Shown: positions 62,573-64,000 of the stretch, in pieces
How the letters are laid out: the number at the start of each line of letters is the position of its first letter
Position numbering within the stretch: position 1 is the first letter of the stretch
NCBI RefSeq assembly: GCF_037027445.1
Contig: NZ_JBANDL010000002.1
Location: 3,906,001 to 3,970,000 of the forward strand
DNA: 64,000 nt
Reading direction: 5' to 3'
Source: Lysobacter firmicutimachus
Lineage (GTDB): Bacteria; Pseudomonadota; Gammaproteobacteria; Xanthomonadales; Xanthomonadaceae
Made by a program: the position numbers and the translations under genes
Notes under the pieces: generated by a model
The model's database searches: none
The model's input: only the letters and a program-made list of their open reading frames with translations
Told to the model about the DNA's origin: nothing

Positions 62573-63253
62573 TCAACCGTTGTCCGGGGCGGCGATGCGG
62601 TAGCCGATGCCGTGGCGGGTCTGGATCAGCGGCGTGTCGAAAGGCTTGTCGACCACCGCGCGCAGGCCGTGGATGTGCACGCGCAGGCTGTCGGAGTCGG
62701 GCAGCTCTTCGCCCCACACCCGGGTTTCCAGTTCCTGCCGGGTGACCACCGCCGGCGAGGCTTCCATCAGCGCCTGCAGGATCTTCAGCGCAGTCGGGTT
62801 GAGCTGCAGCAGTTTGCCCTGGCGCCGCACTTCCAGCGTGTCGAGGTTGTACTCCAGATCGGCCGCGGTCAGCACCCGGGTCTGCACGCCGCGGCCGCGA
62901 CGCGACAGCGCGTTGAGGCGGACCTCGACCTCCTGCAGCGCGAACGGTTTGATCAGGTAATCGTCGGCGCCGGAATCGAAGCCGGCGAGCTTGTTGTCCA
63001 GGCTGTCGCGCGCGGTGAGCATCAACACCGGCGTCTGCTTGCGCGCTTCGTTGCGCAGCTTGCGGCAGACCTCCAGGCCGTCGATGCCGGGCAGGTTCAG
63101 ATCCAGCACGATGGCGTCGAAATCGTGCACCACCGCCAGATGCAGCCCGGTGATGCCGTCGGCGGCGAAATCCACCGTATGCCCGCGGTCTTCGAGAAAG
63201 TCGCCGAGGTTGGCGGCGATGTCCTGGTTGTCTTCGATCACAAGTATGCGCAT
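62573..63253 (-). CDS. OmpR-family response regulator
   Basis: A 226-residue regulator. The receiver domain has the acidic pocket IEDNQD, phospho-acceptor Asp51 (IVLDLNLPGIDG), the Thr in MLTARDS and Lys in DDYLIKPF. The C-terminal winged helix (about 130-226) ends with DSLRVHIHGLRAVVDKPFD and TRHGIGYRI, the OmpR/PhoB pattern. The ATG at 63253 gives the standard start RILVIED. The tandem TTAAA boxes at 63613-63652 are a possible target. Confidence 0.95.
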   Translation of the reverse strand: MRILVIEDNQDIAANLGDFLEDRGHTVDFAADGITGLHLAVVHDFDAIVLDLNLPGIDGLEVCRKLRNEARKQTPVLMLTARDSLDNKLAGFDSGADDYLIKPFALQEVEVRLNALSRRGRGVQTRVLTAADLEYNLDTLEVRRQGKLLQLNPTALKILQALMEASPAVVTRQELETRVWGEELPDSDSLRVHIHGLRAVVDKPFDTPLIQTRHGIGYRIAAPDNG

Positions 63254-63458
63254 GGGCTCGTCCCAGTGGGTTGGCGTTCGACCGTAGCCGCGCGCCCGGG
63301 TTCCGTAGGCGTCGCGCACGAGGCGGCGACGGCAAGCGAAGGATGATGCCAGAGCGTTTGTAAAATGAACGGGAAACGCTCGCCCCCCATCCCCCGGAAG
63401 TCACTCCGGCGTTCATCGCCGGTCCCGAATCCCCAGTCCGAATCGCCCATTGCGGCGC
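63254..63458. other. Leader region of the response regulator gene
   Basis: No gene. Contains a further degenerate GAATCC repeat near 63425-63445. The promoter of the regulator gene is not clear. Confidence 0.35.
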
Positions 63459-63500
63459 CAAAAAACAAAGGCCCAGACGCGGGGCCACCGCGCCTGGGCC
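63459..63500 (-). terminator. Terminator of a candidate small RNA or of the upstream gene
   Basis: A stem GGCCCAG/CTGGGCC plus CGCGG/CCGCG, followed on the minus strand by TTTGTTTTTT. It ends a minus-strand transcript from above 63500. Confidence 0.82.
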
Positions 63501-63606
63501 AAAAGGGTATTGCCCCGATTACCGTAACCTGCTTCGACCAGATACGTCTGACGAGGAGCGTGATTTGGTGGCGCTGCAGTGCTTCGGTCCGGGTAACGCT
63601 ACGCGG
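63460..63606 (-). ncRNA. Candidate small RNA of about 145 nt
   Basis: The segment runs from a TTTAAC-N17-TTTAAT promoter-like site to the terminator at 63459-63500. No convincing protein is encoded on the minus strand. It lies between rimK and the response regulator gene and could be the target of that regulator. Confidence 0.45.
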
Positions 63607-63612
63607 ATTTCG

Positions 63613-63652
63613 ATTAAACGGTCGTTAAAGATCGCGTTAAAAGCAAGTTAAA
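63613..63652 (-). promoter_or_regulatory. Tandem 11/12-bp boxes with a promoter
   Basis: Four copies of TTAAA at 63614, 63625, 63637 and 63648 (spacing 11, 12, 11). On the minus strand they read (G/C/T)TTTAA(C/T) in a row, the tandem layout of OmpR/PhoP-type operators. TTTAAT (63618-63613) and TTTAAC (63641-63636), 17 bases apart, could be the -10 and -35. Confidence 0.55.
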
Positions 63653-63790
63653 CGCAACTTGAAATTGGAACCGCCCCGGCCCAGCCCTTCCGCACCGGGG
63701 CGCTGCCGTTCGGCGGGGCGCCGACAGATGACCTGCCAGGCTTGCCATTGACGAGGATCGGGCAAGCCCAAGCCTCGCCCCACCCCCTGT

Positions 63791-64000
63791 TCAGCGTCTC
63801 ACCGCAGCGCGGCGGGGGGTCTTCTCGCGCAGCCGGCCGGCCACGTATTGGACGATTTCCCCGGCCACGTCCACCCCGCTGGCCTCCTCGATGCCCTCCA
63901 GGCCCGGGGAGGAATTGACCTCCAGCACCAGCGGGCCGCGGGCCGAGCGGATCAGGTCCACGCCCGCCACCCCCAGCCCCAGCACCCGCGCGGCGCGCAC
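63791..64000 (-). CDS. rimK: RimK-like ATP-grasp ligase, C-terminal part
   Basis: The last 69 residues of a protein that runs off the window end. [20 protein letters not shown] followed by [20 protein letters not shown] is the end of the ATP-grasp domain of the RimK family, with the metal-binding E-V-N. RimK adds glutamate residues to ribosomal protein S6. Paralogues act on other substrates, so the symbol is provisional. Confidence 0.85.
   Translation of the reverse strand: MRAARVLGLGVAGVDLIRSARGPLVLEVNSSPGLEGIEEASGVDVAGEIVQYVAGRLREKTPRRAAVRR

Noticed and set aside
1..64000. tRNA or rRNA genes
   Set aside because: No cloverleaf-type T-arm sequence or rRNA segment was recognised on either strand.

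Overview
The window reads as chromosomal DNA of a high-GC (about 70%) gammaproteobacterium of the Lysobacter/Xanthomonas group (Xanthomonadaceae). This rests on gene content: an H1-like Lys/Ala repeat protein, a HemP-linked haem receptor operon, XVIPCD-type secretion tails, an M12-type secreted protease, a sensor kinase pair and a RimK-like ligase. The genus is an inference; no rRNA or tRNA lies here.

Layout. 1-3.9 kb: GMC oxidoreductase, exported beta-lactamase-fold hydrolase, SRPBCC protein. 4.4-10.7 kb: H1-like protein, a 1.45 kb gene-free stretch holding a candidate small RNA, the glycine-cleavage genes gcvT and gcvH with a DsbA/HCCA-isomerase-like gene between them, then an SPFH-NfeD membrane pair. 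10.8-13.7 kb: ECF sigma factor, membrane partner and double-PDZ protein. 13.8-18.4 kb: Fur-controlled haem uptake operon (hemP, TonB receptor, unknown, DUF6607). 18.5-25.5 kb: aldo/keto reductase, manganese-riboswitch-controlled exporter, a degenerate GGDEF protein, nucleoside transporter plus ribokinase. 25.8-29.5 kb: a second Fur-linked TonB receptor, a PepSY protein and the relic of a third receptor. 29.7-36.6 kb: YegP, dusB, methyltransferase, DUF457, racemase, an LpxH-like phosphatase and a two-domain acyltransferase. 36.9-48.4 kb: metK and ahcY (the latter under an SAH riboswitch), with metF further on at 56.7 kb, frame a stretch holding two tandem candidate type IV secretion effectors, a radical-SAM protein, a LysM protein and an S9 peptidase. 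48.7-55.5 kb: a graveyard of effector and immunity fragments followed by an intact exported Rhs toxin with a small immunity gene. 55.8-64 kb: GNAT, metF, metalloprotease, DUF4124 protein, ilvE, a two-component system, a second candidate small RNA and the end of a rimK-like gene.

How genes work together. metK, ahcY and metF belong to one methyl cycle, and ahcY is sensed through SAH. Iron and haem are taken up by two Fur-box loci. Interbacterial or host antagonism is the main accessory theme: two proteins with a CheD/CNF-like deamidase signature and XVIPCD-like tails at 38.2-40.1 kb (one has kept the Thr/Cys/His triad, the other has lost Thr and Cys), an XVIPCD relic at 49.1 kb, frameshifted LysM-like and immunity-like relics at 49.6-50.2 kb, and the Rhs toxin. 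The effector pair is the most likely undescribed system. Assignments rest on reading motifs by eye; no database search was possible.
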